DNA of 64,000 nucleotides from Haematococcus lacustris (taxonomy: Eukaryota > Chlorophyta > Chlorophyceae > Chlamydomonadales > Haematococcaceae): positions 1 through 64,000 of the forward strand of contig JASKMD010000013.1 in NCBI GenBank assembly GCA_030144725.1, written 5' to 3'. The position numbers and the translations under genes are program-made. The notes under the pieces are model-generated. The model was given only the letters and a program-made list of their open reading frames with translations. It ran no database searches and was not told the origin of the DNA. The stretch's first letter is position 1. Each line of letters begins with the position of its first letter. Of this stretch, positions 32,891 to 43,705 are shown piece by piece.

Positions 32891-35800
32891 ATGGCTGTCA
32901 ACGTAACCGTGCTTGATGAGGGCAATGGGGTCATGGAGAGCTTCGATGTCAGCGACTATCCTTCAGCGGAGGCATTGTCGAAGCACCTGATGTCTCTCCA
33001 CCTCAACAAAGTGGAAATCGCCAGCGATGAACAAGTTACCTATACCGGCATGATGGAGCCAGGGAAGGTCCAGGCCCTTGCTCGTCTGCTCAAAAACATG
33101 AAGCAGGACAAGGCTTGGTTTGCTGCATGTGCTAGTATGAAGTGTGGCACCTTCAAAGCTGAGAAGGACTCTGTCGATGTCCTTCTGTATGCCAAGACTA
33201 AGGTGCGTTGTAATGTGTTGTAATATGACATCCCCCCTCGCTGCTGACACCACTGTGTCTGCTACACTGACAGGCACCGTCTCCGCCCCAGCCACCAAGC
33301 CTTGGTCTGCTGCCAGTCTCACCGCCCCAGCATAGATATGGAGGGCAGGTCATCAAGGGCATTGGCGCCTCTGCTGGAACGTCCTCTGGCAAGGCCACAA
33401 TGCCTACAAGCAAGGTATGCCCCTCTCATGATGCCAAGTTGCCATGCAGGTGTTGACCTAGGTAGTATTTCATGCGCTGCCATGTTCAGATCGTGACTCC
33501 ACCGGCTCGTACAGGCCATGAAGACAGCCTCCTGGATAGTGTAGATGAAGGCATGGAGGAGGAGCGATCTGAGGTGTCAGATGAGGAAGAGGATGACGAG
33601 CCCCGTGCTAAACGGGTAGGTCATGCATTGAGGCTCTATGCACAACCAGGAAGCCATTGTTGCTTTAGTCGAATGGTTATGATTGAGCATGCCCTGCTGA
33701 CTTGCAGGCTGCGGCAGGAGCTGGTGCTGGCTCACTGGGCAAGCGACCCGCAAGGATAACAGTAAGTGAAAGAGATACTTGGGTCACAATGGGGCCATGC
33801 ATGATGCGCATGGTATCTTGTTCTAAACATGCAGTTGCGCGGTCATGCTCGTGGCCTCGTTGCTGCCAGCCCCAGGAAGCATGGGCAGACGAGGGTGGAG
33901 GAGGATGAGGAGAAGGATGACGATGGTATTTTTGCCAAGAAGAGGGTAAGATAACCATCTGTTGAGGTGCTGCATCACTCCTACAAATTAATCCCTGCGT
34001 CCGTCCCTGCGTGTTGACCTACCTTGTCCGATCGGGCTGAAATTTTGATAGATGGTAGTTTGCAGAAATTAAAACATATTTTTCATAAAAAATATTTTGA
34101 AAAAATCAAAGGCGGCTGCGCTGTGGCCCTGTGGCTAGAGTGCAGGGATGAGTGCAGGGATAGGTTGCGGGCCACAGCGCAACAGCTGTTGATTTTTTCA
34201 AAAATATTTTTCTTGTAAAATATGTTTTATTTTCTGAAAACTGCCATCTATCAAATTTCCAGCCCGACCGGACAAGGTCGGTAGAACGCAGGGACAAACG
34301 CAGGGACTAAATTGTACGAGTGATGTTGTGGCTGAGTATGTTGTTGTTGAGGAGATGCATGTTGTTGAGCTGCATGTTGTGTCTGAGTAATCAATCAAGT
34401 CTCCTATGCCTTGACAGGGCCGTCGAGCTAGCGACAACGCGCCCAAGAGTAAAGGCATCAGCAAGGGGCTGGACCAGGGACAGAAGAAGAGCCTGAAGAA
34501 GGGCCAGGTGCAGGGCAAGGAGGACGCCCAGGAGGAGGGCGAGGAGGAGGGGCAGGAGAAGGAGGAGGAGGAGGGCAAGGAGAAGGGGAAAGGGAAAGGG
34601 AAGAAGAAGGAGGGCAAGGAGGTGAATGACAGCAAGGTGGACTCATCCCTCATGTCATCATGCGACACTATGGATAATGATATTCATGAGCTGCTAAAAC
34701 TGCCTAGACTCTGCTTTGCAGGACTCATCACACAATTCATTCGGTGGTGATGAGGACGGGAAAAAGGTGTGTGTGTGTGAGGGCATGCTGTCACATGCAT
34801 GCAATTCTGCCCCGTGATGAATGTCACAATTATTTGTGCTCGTGGTTTGCAGGCGTTCAAGTGTGTGATGAGTGAGTCAGGGAAAGCCTGGGTCAAGTTC
34901 GGTATGAGACCATACCTGCCTGTAAGATCACAGTGTTGCTACAACTATTGCACATGGATTGACTTGCAACATGTTGAACGACTTGAAAGCTGTGCACATG
35001 CAGGCGTATCCTATTGGCGATGAGCCTCATGGGAAGCTCTGCAAAAAGAGCAACAAAGAAGAAATTTCAAAGTGGCCTGCAGCGGAATTTGCAGCGCTCG
35101 GGGCTGTTGTGCTTGCCCTTGAGGTCAAGGCTAAGGTCGAGGAGGACGGCTATGCAGTGACGGTGGTGGGGGAGGCCATCATGCCTGCTGCCTGGGAGCT
35201 GTGGGCCCTGTTGACACTGGCCATGCACTACGCTCGCATCATCTTCAAGGAGAGCGCCCTCAACCAAGATGGAACGCTGCAGGTGGTGCCGGGAGAGACG
35301 AAAGGCACGACAGTGAGTTTATACGCTTCAGATGCTAGAGGTTTAATCCTGCTAGGGCTAGGTTGTGATAGGGACTCTAGCCCTAGACCTGGCCCTAGCC
35401 CTAGCCCTAGCCCTAGCCCTAACCCAACCCCATCCACACGTCATGTCCAGCCCTAGCCCTAGCCCTAACCCTAGCCCTAGCCCTTGCCCTAGCCCTAGCC
35501 CTAGCCCTAGCCCTACCCCTAGCCCTAGCCCTAGCCCTAGCCCTAGCCCTAGCCCTAACCCTAGCCCTCGCCCTAGCCCTAGCCCTAGCACTAGCCCTAG
35601 CCCTAGCCCTACCCCTACAACACAACAGCTTTGTATCCACTACTTACATATTGCATCATTATCCACCACCATTACTCCATTACAACATGCCAAATACTTG
35701 TGGTGTGTTGCTTGCTTACAGGAGGTGGTAACTGAGTTTGGAACTGGGCAGCGCAAACAGCTGCTCTTCACCAGCCCTCAGCATGATGGCAGCCTGGCTG

Positions 35801-37049
35801 ACGAGGTGTCCATGGCAGGGATGCTGACCGAGGAGGCGGTGCAGACATTCGAGCAGCTGCATGCCATTCACACGCCTGCTGCATGCCAGTCACACGCCAC
35901 CTGGCTGCCAAGGTGTGGGCTCAGGCCTGCTTGAAGCGCCTCCAGGCCAGGGCCAACCAGCTGGTCACCTCCCCACTCCGTGGTGGCACCATCCTGTGCA
36001 ACGACCCGTACAAAATGCTGGTAGACGGCAAACCCAAGGGGGCTACCGGCTTGGTGTCAGCTCAGGCACTGCATGTGGATGTGCGGCCTTCGTGGTCTGA
36101 TGAGGAGGAGGCTAGACAAGCAGCCCTGTTCGCACCCCAACCCCCATTGACAGACGCACCCCAGCCAGAAGCCCCCTCCTCAGCAGCATGCAGCAGCCCG
36201 GCAGCCGGTGCAGGTGCAGGTCCCAGCCAGCAGTCATCCCCCAAGCGGCAGCCATCCCCCAGGCGGCAGCAATCTCCAAGCCGGCAGCAATCCCCCAGTC
36301 GACAGCCATCCCCCAAGCAGAAGCCGCCCCCCAGCCGGTGGCGTTTCATTCCAGGGCGTGATGGCATGGTGCTCATCATGGCCATGCAGCGGGTCAGCAT
36401 CCTCCTCATTCCCCGCAGCCACAAGTGGGTCCAGGTGGTGGAGCATTTCTGGAACGGTCCGGGCAAGAGCCATGAGTGCCAGGCTGCTCTTGAGGAGTAC
36501 CTGAAGCAGAAGATGACAGCCCAGGAGGTGGTGCGTGTGACCTTGGAGCCAGGTCAGGTGCTGGGGATGCGTGGGTACACCATCCATGCTGGTGATGAGG
36601 GCAGGGAGGGGACAGGTTCAGTGCGGGTGCACTTCTATGCCTCCACTGGCTTTGTGTCGGACACCACCTGCTACGTTGCTTAGTTTGGCCACCATTTTGA
36701 CAGCCTGTGCCAGCCCACCACCGAGCCCAAGACCGGCAGCACCCCCAAGGTGCCGGCCTGGCAGGGGGAAGCAGGAGGTGGCACGTACGTGCCTAAGATG
36801 CCATACAAGCCCCCAGCTCAGAAAGAAGAGGACGCCATGTGGAAGCCAAATTGGCTTGAAGACCCAGCCTTCTCAGAGACAGGTCTGAAGCAGTTGGAGC
36901 AGCAGTGGTATGAGGCAGCAGGAGTAATCTGGCCACCAGCAGAGTCAGAAGAGGAGGAGGGTGAACCTGAAAAAGGTGGCAAGGGCAAGCGAAAATCGAG
37001 CCGTGGCGGTGGCAGGGGTTGGAGGGGAAAGAGAGGAAGAAAGGGATGA
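32891..37049 (+). CDS. Second protein of the CACTA-like element, multi-exon
   Basis: Exons with consistent phase 0: 32891-33202, 33274-33414, 33490-33615, 33708-33761, 33835-33945, 34418-34621, 34722-34766, 34853-34921, 35004-35312, from 35722. Start ATG (MAVNVTVLDEGNGVMESF). Middle part is acidic then Lys/Glu-rich (KEKGKGKGKKKEGKE). The 3' part (frame from about 35883) has a Ser-Pro-Arg/Gln repeat (SPSRQQ) and a region SILLIPRSHKW...VTLEPGQVLGMRGYTIHAGDE...SVRVHFYAS that looks like a double-stranded beta-helix of the 2-oxoglutarate dioxygenase type. A frame change near 35880 and an in-frame TAG at 36681 interrupt it; after the TAG the frame runs to TGA 37047 with a basic RGRKG tail. Role unknown; CACTA elements often carry a second DNA-binding protein. 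Confidence 0.6.
33976..34322. mobile_element. 347-bp MITE nested in an intron of its likely master, TSD AT
   Basis: CACTCCTACAAATTAATCCC to ACTAAATTGTACGAGTG, with AT on both sides (33974-33975, 34323-34324). Lies in the intron 33946-34417 of the plus-strand gene. Confidence 0.9.
35372..35616. repeat. (CCCTAG)n intronic array
   Basis: Telomere-like hexamers with a CCACACGTCATGTCC interruption, inside intron 35313-35721 of the plus gene. Inverted with respect to 30136-30520, so both genes carry CCCTAG in their sense strand. Confidence 0.95.
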
Positions 37050-37167
37050 CATGAGCTACGTGTGTGTCAGCATGTCCATGATTGACATGGTTTAAGTGGG
37101 TATGCAAGAGTGTATGGGAGTTTGCAAAGGTGACATGTGAAGAGCACACGTCGTGTTTTTACCCCAT

Positions 37168-37895
37168 ACAATCGTCCCTGCCCTTGTCCCTGCGCCCGTC
37201 GTCCCTGCACTCGTCCCTGCGCCCACAATCCCTGCAATCGTCCCTGCGCTCGTCCCTGCGCCCGTCCCTGCGCCCGTCATCCCTGCACTCGTCCCTGCGC
37301 TCATCCCTGCACACGTCCCTGCGCTCATCCCTGCGCCCGTCCCTGCGCCCACAATCCCTGCACTCGTCCCTGCGCCCACAATCCCTGCACTCGTCCCTGC
37401 GCTCATCCCTGCACTCGTCCCTGCGCTCATCCCTGCGCCCGTCCCTGCGCCCACAATCCCTGCACTCGTCCCTGCGCTTGTCCCTGCGCCCGTCCCTGCG
37501 CCCACAATCCCTGCATTCGTCCCTGCGCTCATCCCTGCACTCGTCCCTGCGCTCATCCCTGCGCCCGTCCCTGCGCCCACAATCCCTGCACTCATCCCTG
37601 CGCTCGTCCCTGCGCCCGTCCCTGCGCCCACAATCCCTGCGCTTATCCCTGCACTCATCCCTGCGCTCGTCCCTGCGCCCATCCCTGCGCCCTTAAATCC
37701 CTGCACTCGTCCCTGCGCTCATCCCTGCACTCGTCCCTGCGCCCGCAATCCCTGCACTCATCCCTGCACCCGTCCCTGCATCCGTCCCTGCACCCCCCCC
37801 TCCATCCCTGCGTCCATCCCTGCGCTCCACCTCCATCCCTGCGTTCGTCCCTGCGCCCCCCCCTCCATCCCTTCATCCGTCCCTGCGTGAACGCC
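37168..37895 (-). repeat. Right subterminal TCCCTGCG array
   Basis: About 60 units of TCCCTGCGCTCG-type repeats, mirror of 26415-27142. Confidence 0.85.
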
Positions 37896-38050
37896 ACGGG
37901 CCGCCCAGCCTCCGTCTTTGACTTTTTTGACCTGATTTATTTTGGAATGGACTCCTTACATCACAAGCTACCATCTGGCTAAGTTTCAGTCCATTTGGAC
38001 AAGGTTGACAAAAGCGCAGGGAAAAACGCAGGGACTAATTTGTAGGAGTG
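37880..38050 (-). repeat. Right terminal inverted repeat
   Basis: Reverse complement of 26259-26430; ends GTAGGAGTG at 38050. A second copy of this end with its flank is at 62428-62637. Confidence 0.85.
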
Positions 38051-38052
38051 CA

Positions 38053-38180
38053 TGGGGCAGCAGCAGCAGTAGGGGGGCAGCAGCAGCAGCAACATGGGGG
38101 CAGCAGCAGCAGCATGGGGGCAGCAGCAGCAGTAGGGGGGCAGCAACAGCAAGGGGGGCAGCAGCAGTGGATAGTCACTC
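38053..38180. repeat. GGGGGCAGCAGCAG array
   Basis: CAG triplet blocks separated by GGGGG(G). Same composition as the left flank of the transposon, so the insertion was into such an array. Confidence 0.8.
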
Positions 38181-38309
38181 AGGCAAATTAGTAACAGCAT
38201 TTTTGAGATTCAGAGCCTCGGACTTGGTACATAGTCAAATGAAGGCATTGTAAGATTGGGGGTTGAAACTAAAATTCGTGATTTTGCGCGGTTGGTGAGA
38301 TACGGCCAT

Positions 38310-39185
38310 GCTACAGTACTGTAGGTGTCTACAGTACTGTCGGGGTACCTCGAGAGACCACTTACAGTACTGTAGATGTCTACAGTACTGTCGATGTCTA
38401 CAGTACTGTAGACATCTACAGTACCTCGAGGTACCTCGAGAGACCTCGAGAGACCATTTACAGTACTGTAGGTACCTACAGTACTGTGGACATCTACAGT
38501 ACTGTAGACATCTACAGTACTGTAGACACCTACAGTACTGTAGATATCTACAGTACTGTAGATGTCTACAGTACCTCGAGGTACCTCGAGGTACCTCGAG
38601 AGACCATTTACAGTACTGTAGGTACCTACAGTACTGTGGACATCTACAGTACTGTAGACATCTACGGTACTGTAGACATTTACAGTACTGTAGACATTTA
38701 CAGTACTGTAGACATCTACAGTACCTCGAGGTACCTCGAGGTACCTCAAGAGATCATTTACAGTACTGTAGGTACCTACAGTACTGTAGACATCTACAGT
38801 ACTGTAGACATCTACAGTACTGTAGACATCTACAGTACTGTAGACATCTACAGTACTGTACACATCTACAGTACCTCGAGGTACCTCGAGGTACCTCGAG
38901 AGACCATTTACAGTACTGTAGGTACCTACAGTACTGTGGACATCTACAGTACTGTAGACATCTACAGTAATGTAGACATTTACAGTACTGTAGACATTTA
39001 CAGTACTGTAGACATCTACAGTACCTCGAGGTACCTCGAGGTACCTCGAGAGATCATTTACAGTACTGTAGGTACCTACAGTACTGTAGACATCTACAGT
39101 ACTGTAGACATCTACAGTACTGTAGACATCTACAGTACCTTGAGGTACCTCGAGGTACCTCGGGAGACCACTTACAGTACTGTAG
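38310..39185. repeat. CTACAGTACTGTAG palindrome satellite with 150-bp higher-order unit
   Basis: Runs of CTACAGTACTGTAGACAT (18 bp; CTACAGTACTGTAG is a perfect palindrome) alternate with GGTACCTCGAGGTACCTCGA, itself containing the palindrome GGTACCTCGAGGTACC. The block starting TTTACAGTACTGTAGGTACC recurs every 150 bp (38459, 38609, 38759, 38909, 39059). Confidence 0.95.
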
Positions 39186-39969
39186 GCTTTAAGCACTTAG
39201 AAAAATTCTGAACATCTCACTTGCATTCAAGGCATCCGTCCAACACTTAGTCGCAGCATCGTGTAGCCGGTATTGCAGCGATGGCATCGCACGAGGTTAC
39301 CCATACTCGCAGCCGCATCTAGCCCATACTCGCAGCCACATACTCGGCAATCAACCTCGCGGCCACACAGCTGGTCCACAGATGGCATCGCACGAGGTTA
39401 CCCATACTCGCAGCCGCATCTAGCCCATACTCGCAGCCACATACTCGGCAGACAACCTCGCGGCCACACAGCTGGTCCAGCAGCGCAGAAGCATACCTGT
39501 GAGGCAGCTCGGTGCGAGGATCTCACCTCGCAGCCAGCCTCGCAGCCATTTTCCTCGCAGCCAGCCTCGCAGCCAGTTTCGCAGCCAGCCTCGCAGCCAG
39601 CCTCGCAGCCAGCATCGCAGCTAGCCTCGCGGCCAGTTTCCTCGCAACGATTCTCCGCAATGAATCGCAAGCATTGATGCACCAACGCAAGGCAGGTGCA
39701 ACGTGTTGTGAGCAGCCAAGAGGCCAGAAGGACCATGGTAAGAGCTTAGGACCAAGGTAAGAGCTTAGAAGGAGCTAGCATTGCGCAGCATAGCCCTTAG
39801 TATCCAGCCTAACCGCTACCACACCTGGTTGCTGCAGGTCTTACAATCACGCCTAGTACCCCCCTGATTACCACCCCCTCCCAGTCCCCCTCACCACCAC
39901 CACCACCACCACCACCACCACCATTTCATCACCTCTCACAACGTTCCCACTGTTGCCTCCCTTGTGTTG
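39186..39969. repeat. CTCGCAGCCA repeats and low-complexity DNA
   Basis: A 101-bp unit beginning GATGGCATCGCACGAGG occurs twice (39280, 39381), then CCTCGCAGCCAG units to about 39640. 39737-39838 has a donor-like GGTAAGAGCTTAGG and GCTGCAGG end, resembling the intron-like repeats. (CAC)n at 39893-39922. No gene. Confidence 0.65.
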
Positions 39970-40434
39970 CAGCCCAGCCCAGCCCAGCCCAGCCCAGCCC
40001 AGCCCAGCCCAGCCCAGCCCAGCCCAGCCCAGCCCAGCCCAGCCCAGCCCAGCCCAGCCCAGCCCAGCCCAGCCCAGCCCAGCCCAGCCCAGCCCAGCCC
40101 AGCCCAGCCCAGCCCAGCCCAGCCCAGCCCAGCCCAGCCCAGCCCAGCCCAGCCCAGCCCAGCCCAGCCCAGCCCAGCCCAGCCCAGCCCAGCCCAGCCC
40201 AGCCCAGCCCAGCCCAGCCCAGCCCAGCCCAGCCCAGCCCAGCCCAGCCCAGCCCAGCCCAGCCCAGCCCAGCCCAGCCCAGCCCAGCCCAGCCCAGCCC
40301 AGCCCAGCCCAGCCCAGCCCAGCCCAGCCCAGCCCAGCCCAGCCCAGCCCAGCCCAGCCCAGCCCAGCCCAGCCCAGCCCAGCCCAGCCCAGCCCAGCCC
40401 AGCCCAGCCCAGCCCAGCCCAGCCCAGCCCAGCC
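39970..40434. repeat. (CAGCC)n microsatellite
   Basis: About 93 perfect pentamers. The shorter (GGGCT)n run at 50923-50970 is its counterpart in the inverted arm. Confidence 0.98.
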
Positions 40435-40549
40435 CTACTCTCCCACACTGCACTTCCTACTGAGGTGAGGACAAAGGAAGGTGGGTTGTAATGGAGGGCT
40501 GCTACACCTGCCCCTCCATCTGCCAGCTCTACATCTCCCTACTCTAATG

Positions 40550-40616
40550 GTGAGTGCATCTAGTACCCATGTCCAATGTTTGCTTCCGTTGACAAATCGT
40601 CACACCATTGCCGCAG
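40550..40616 (+). repeat. Intron-like dispersed repeat, plus-strand form
   Basis: GTGAGTGCATCTAGTACCC to ATTGCCGCAG, 67 bp. The related copy at 55804-55869 (66 bp) shares GTGAGTGCATCTTGTACCC and CCTTGCCGCAG. Confidence 0.5.
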
Positions 40617-40748
40617 GTCTTGTGCGCCTACACCTGAGACTATCAATGCCCCCCCCACTTCTCTCGCCCTCCCCATGGACCTCCCCTTCCCTTCCCTCCC
40701 CTTCCTCCCCTTCCTCCCACACACATATACACCACACCCCAGCAAAAG

Positions 40749-40814
40749 GTGAGTGCAGGTATGTGGCACCCTGTACCCACCTTCACCGCTAGCATGCCCC
40801 TTGTCCCGCTGCAG
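40749..40814 (+). repeat. Intron-like dispersed repeat
   Basis: GTGAGTGCAGGTATGTGGC to CCCGCTGCAG, 66 bp, followed by GATTGATCGTCACACCC, the same downstream block as in minus-strand copies. Confidence 0.5.
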
Positions 40815-41208
40815 GATTGATCGTCACACCCTTCCCCATCCCCTTTTCCTCCCCTTTCCCACGCCCACCACCAACGCCCAGCTTGTCGTCCCTACACTTC
40901 CACCTCTACCCACCCCCCACTTCCCCCCTCCCCGTCACCTCTCCCCTGACATCCCAGCAGCCAGGAGAAAGCCCACCCCACCCACCCTCTTCCCACCCCT
41001 CCCTTCCCCCTCTCCCTCCCTCTCCCCTCCCATACTTGTCAAGCCTCCTCTTCCCCTCTCCCACCCTTCGATTGACGTGGCATCGCAACCCCCACCTCAC
41101 CCCACCTTCCCTTCCCTACACCCTACACTCCCCACCGCAGTCCCACCCACTGGCGCATGGGATATGTTGCCTGGTGTGAGCAGGTAGGAGGTCAGGAGGA
41201 CCACAAAG

Positions 41209-41282
41209 GTAAGGCCACGGTGATAGCTAACACAGTGCCCAGCCTGGTTACCCTACTGCACGTGCACGCCCCTTGGTTGCAG
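41209..41282 (+). repeat. Intron-like dispersed repeat
   Basis: GTAAGGCCACGG to CCTTGGTTGCAG, 74 bp, followed by GTCTAGTGGGCACC. Confidence 0.45.
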
Positions 41283-41762
41283 GTCTAGTGGGCACCTTCC
41301 TTCCACTTCCCTTTCCCCTTCACAACCACCCCCTCCCAATTCATTCTCCCCCGCCCCCGCCCCCGCCCCCGCCCCCGCCCCCGCCCCCGCCCCCGCCCCC
41401 GCCCCCGCCCCCGCCCCCGCCCCCGCCCCCGCCCCCGCCCCCGCCCCCGCTCCCTCCCCCGCCCCCACCCCCACCCATGCCCCCACCCACCCCAACCCAT
41501 GCCCCCAACCCATGCCCCCACCCACCCCAACCCATGCCCCCAACCCAACCCACCCCCGCCCAACCCAACCCGGTTGAGCCTCAGATCTCCCCGCCTCCCG
41601 CCTCCCTGCCTCCCGCCTCCCCGTCTCCAGCCTCTCTGCCTCCCGCCTCCCGCCTTCCACATCTACCCCCCCTCCCCGCCTTCGCTCTTCCACTCCCACC
41701 CCCTTCCCAGCAGCAGCCATCAAGCAGCCAAAAGGTAGGTAGGTGCTACAGTGCCCCTACTA

Positions 41763-41993
41763 TATCTGCTGCTGCGCCCCTGCTGTTGCTGCTGCGCCCC
41801 TGCTGCTGCTGCTGCTGCCCCCCTACTGCTGCTGCTGCTGCCCCCCTACTGCTGCTGCTGTTGCCCCCCTACTGCTGCTGCTGTTGCCCCCCTACTGCTG
41901 ATGCTGCCCCCCTACTGCTACTGCTGCCCCCCTACTGTTGCTGTTGCTGCCCCCCGACTGCTGCTGCTGCTGCTGCTGCCCCCCTGCTGCTGC
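41763..41993. repeat. (CTG)nCCCCCC array
   Basis: CTGCTGCTG blocks alternating with CCCCCCTA, leading directly into a palindrome array. The same module order recurs at 57180-58290 and, inverted, at 25335-23868. Confidence 0.85.
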
Positions 41994-41995
41994 CT

Positions 41996-42655
41996 ACAGT
42001 ACTGTAAATGTCTACAGTACTGTAAATGTCTACAGTACTGTAAATGTCTACAGTACTGTAAATGTCTACTGTACTGTAAATGTCTACAGTACTGTAAATG
42101 TCTACAGTACTGTAAATATATACAGTACTGTAAATATCTACAGTACTGTAAATATCTACAGTACTGTAAGTGTCTACAGTACTGTAAATGTCTACAGTAC
42201 TGTAAGTATCGACAGTATTGTAAATGTCTACAGTACTGTAAATGTCTACAGTACTGTAAGTATCGACAGTACTGTAAATGTCTACAGTACTGTAAATATT
42301 TACAGTACTGTAAGTGTCTACAGTACTGTAAATGTCTACAGTACTGTAAGTATCGACAGTACTGTAAATGTCTACAGTACTGTAAATGTCAACAGTACTG
42401 TAAATGTCTACAGTACTGTAAATGTCTACAGTACTGTAAATATCTACAGTACCGTAAATGTCTACAGTACTGTAGGTGTCTACAGTACTGTAAATATCTA
42501 CAGTACTGTAAATGTCTACAGTACTGTAAATGTCAACAGTACTGTAAATGTCTACAGTACTGTAGATGTCAACAGTACTGTAGATGTCAACAGTACTGTA
42601 AATGTCTACAGTACTGTAAATGTTTACAGTACTGTAAATGTCTACAGTACTGTAG
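41996..42655. repeat. ACAGTACTGTAAATGTCT palindrome array
   Basis: About 36 units of 18 bp around the self-complementary ACAGTACTGT, with AAATG, AAATA and AAGTA spacer variants. Confidence 0.97.
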
Positions 42656-43205
42656 CTGCCTTCCCCCCATGCATCCTTAACCCCCATGCCCCCTTCACCC
42701 CCATGCAGGAACAACTCAATGTAGCCCAAGCTCGTTTGCTATCCCGACAAAGCTGTGCAAATGCGCTGACAACACAACGTGCCTATGTTGCCAATCCCAG
42801 CCCAGCCCTGCCCAGCCTTACTCAGCCTCTAGGATTCGGTATCGACCCTGAGACCAGCCCTTGCAAGAGTCAGATCCCTTGCCCATACCATGCATGCAGT
42901 GATTGGCAGGACCACAAGTGGTGATGTAATGATGTAGGCTAAGAGTCATGATGTAATGATGTGAGGTTAGATGTAATGATGGATGGTTGAGGGCCAACCG
43001 CAAACAACTTTTGGGGCAATCTCTGCCGCACTCGATATTACACGGGAGGGTGCGGTGCAGGAGTTTGTTGTGATTGCGGGGCATCATCAACATCCACAGC
43101 TTTGCGGGAGCTTGCAAGCCGAGCTACCCATTACAACCGACAGAACGGACCTAGCTTGCGATAGAGACGGGCCCCGGCCTTAGACCTTACACGTATGTAT
43201 GTGTA
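42656..43205. other. Non-coding DNA before the gap
   Basis: Unique DNA with a few (TGATGTAATGA) repeats near 42930-42980. No supported gene. Confidence 0.4.
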
Positions 43206-43705
43206 NNNNNNNNNNNNNNNNNNNNNNNNNNNNNNNNNNNNNNNNNNNNNNNNNNNNNNNNNNNNNNNNNNNNNNNNNNNNNNNNNNNNNNNNNNNNNNN
43301 NNNNNNNNNNNNNNNNNNNNNNNNNNNNNNNNNNNNNNNNNNNNNNNNNNNNNNNNNNNNNNNNNNNNNNNNNNNNNNNNNNNNNNNNNNNNNNNNNNNN
43401 NNNNNNNNNNNNNNNNNNNNNNNNNNNNNNNNNNNNNNNNNNNNNNNNNNNNNNNNNNNNNNNNNNNNNNNNNNNNNNNNNNNNNNNNNNNNNNNNNNNN
43501 NNNNNNNNNNNNNNNNNNNNNNNNNNNNNNNNNNNNNNNNNNNNNNNNNNNNNNNNNNNNNNNNNNNNNNNNNNNNNNNNNNNNNNNNNNNNNNNNNNNN
43601 NNNNNNNNNNNNNNNNNNNNNNNNNNNNNNNNNNNNNNNNNNNNNNNNNNNNNNNNNNNNNNNNNNNNNNNNNNNNNNNNNNNNNNNNNNNNNNNNNNNN
43701 NNNNN
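43206..43705. other. Assembly gap (500 N)
   Basis: Exactly 500 undetermined bases, a conventional placeholder. By symmetry with the left arm, CTG/C-rich and palindrome-array DNA would be expected inside. Confidence 0.99.

Larger units (their letters stand above)
26259..38050. mobile_element. Complete 11.8-kb CACTA-like (EnSpm-type) transposon
   Basis: Left end CACTCCTACAAATTAGTCCC at 26259 and its inverted partner ending GACTAATTTGTAGGAGTG at 38050; CA flanks both sides (26257-26258, 38051-38052), a 2-bp target duplication. Terminal inverted repeats of about 170 bp are followed inward by 0.7-kb arrays of CGCAGGGA-type units on both sides. Between them lie two divergent multi-exon genes: a CACTA-like transposase on minus and a second protein on plus. 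Termini starting CACT, subterminal repeats and the transposase motifs fit the CACTA/EnSpm superfamily; a 2-bp rather than the usual 3-bp duplication is unusual. A 347-bp MITE sits in an intron of the plus gene. Confidence 0.85.
40430..41760 (+). repeat. Left arm of a large inverted repeat
   Basis: Reverse complement of 43706-44808 continued at 50859-50945, interrupted in the right arm by the chromovirus. Mostly pyrimidine-rich with intron-like cassettes at 40550-40616, 40749-40814 and 41209-41282 and a (GCCCCC)n run at 41347-41450. Confidence 0.85.

Noticed and set aside
37092..37982. Arg/Cys/Ala-rich long ORFs over the subterminal arrays (also 51439-52311 and 53690-54786)
   Set aside because: Translations of the TCCCTGCG/CGCAGGGA units of the CACTA-like family.
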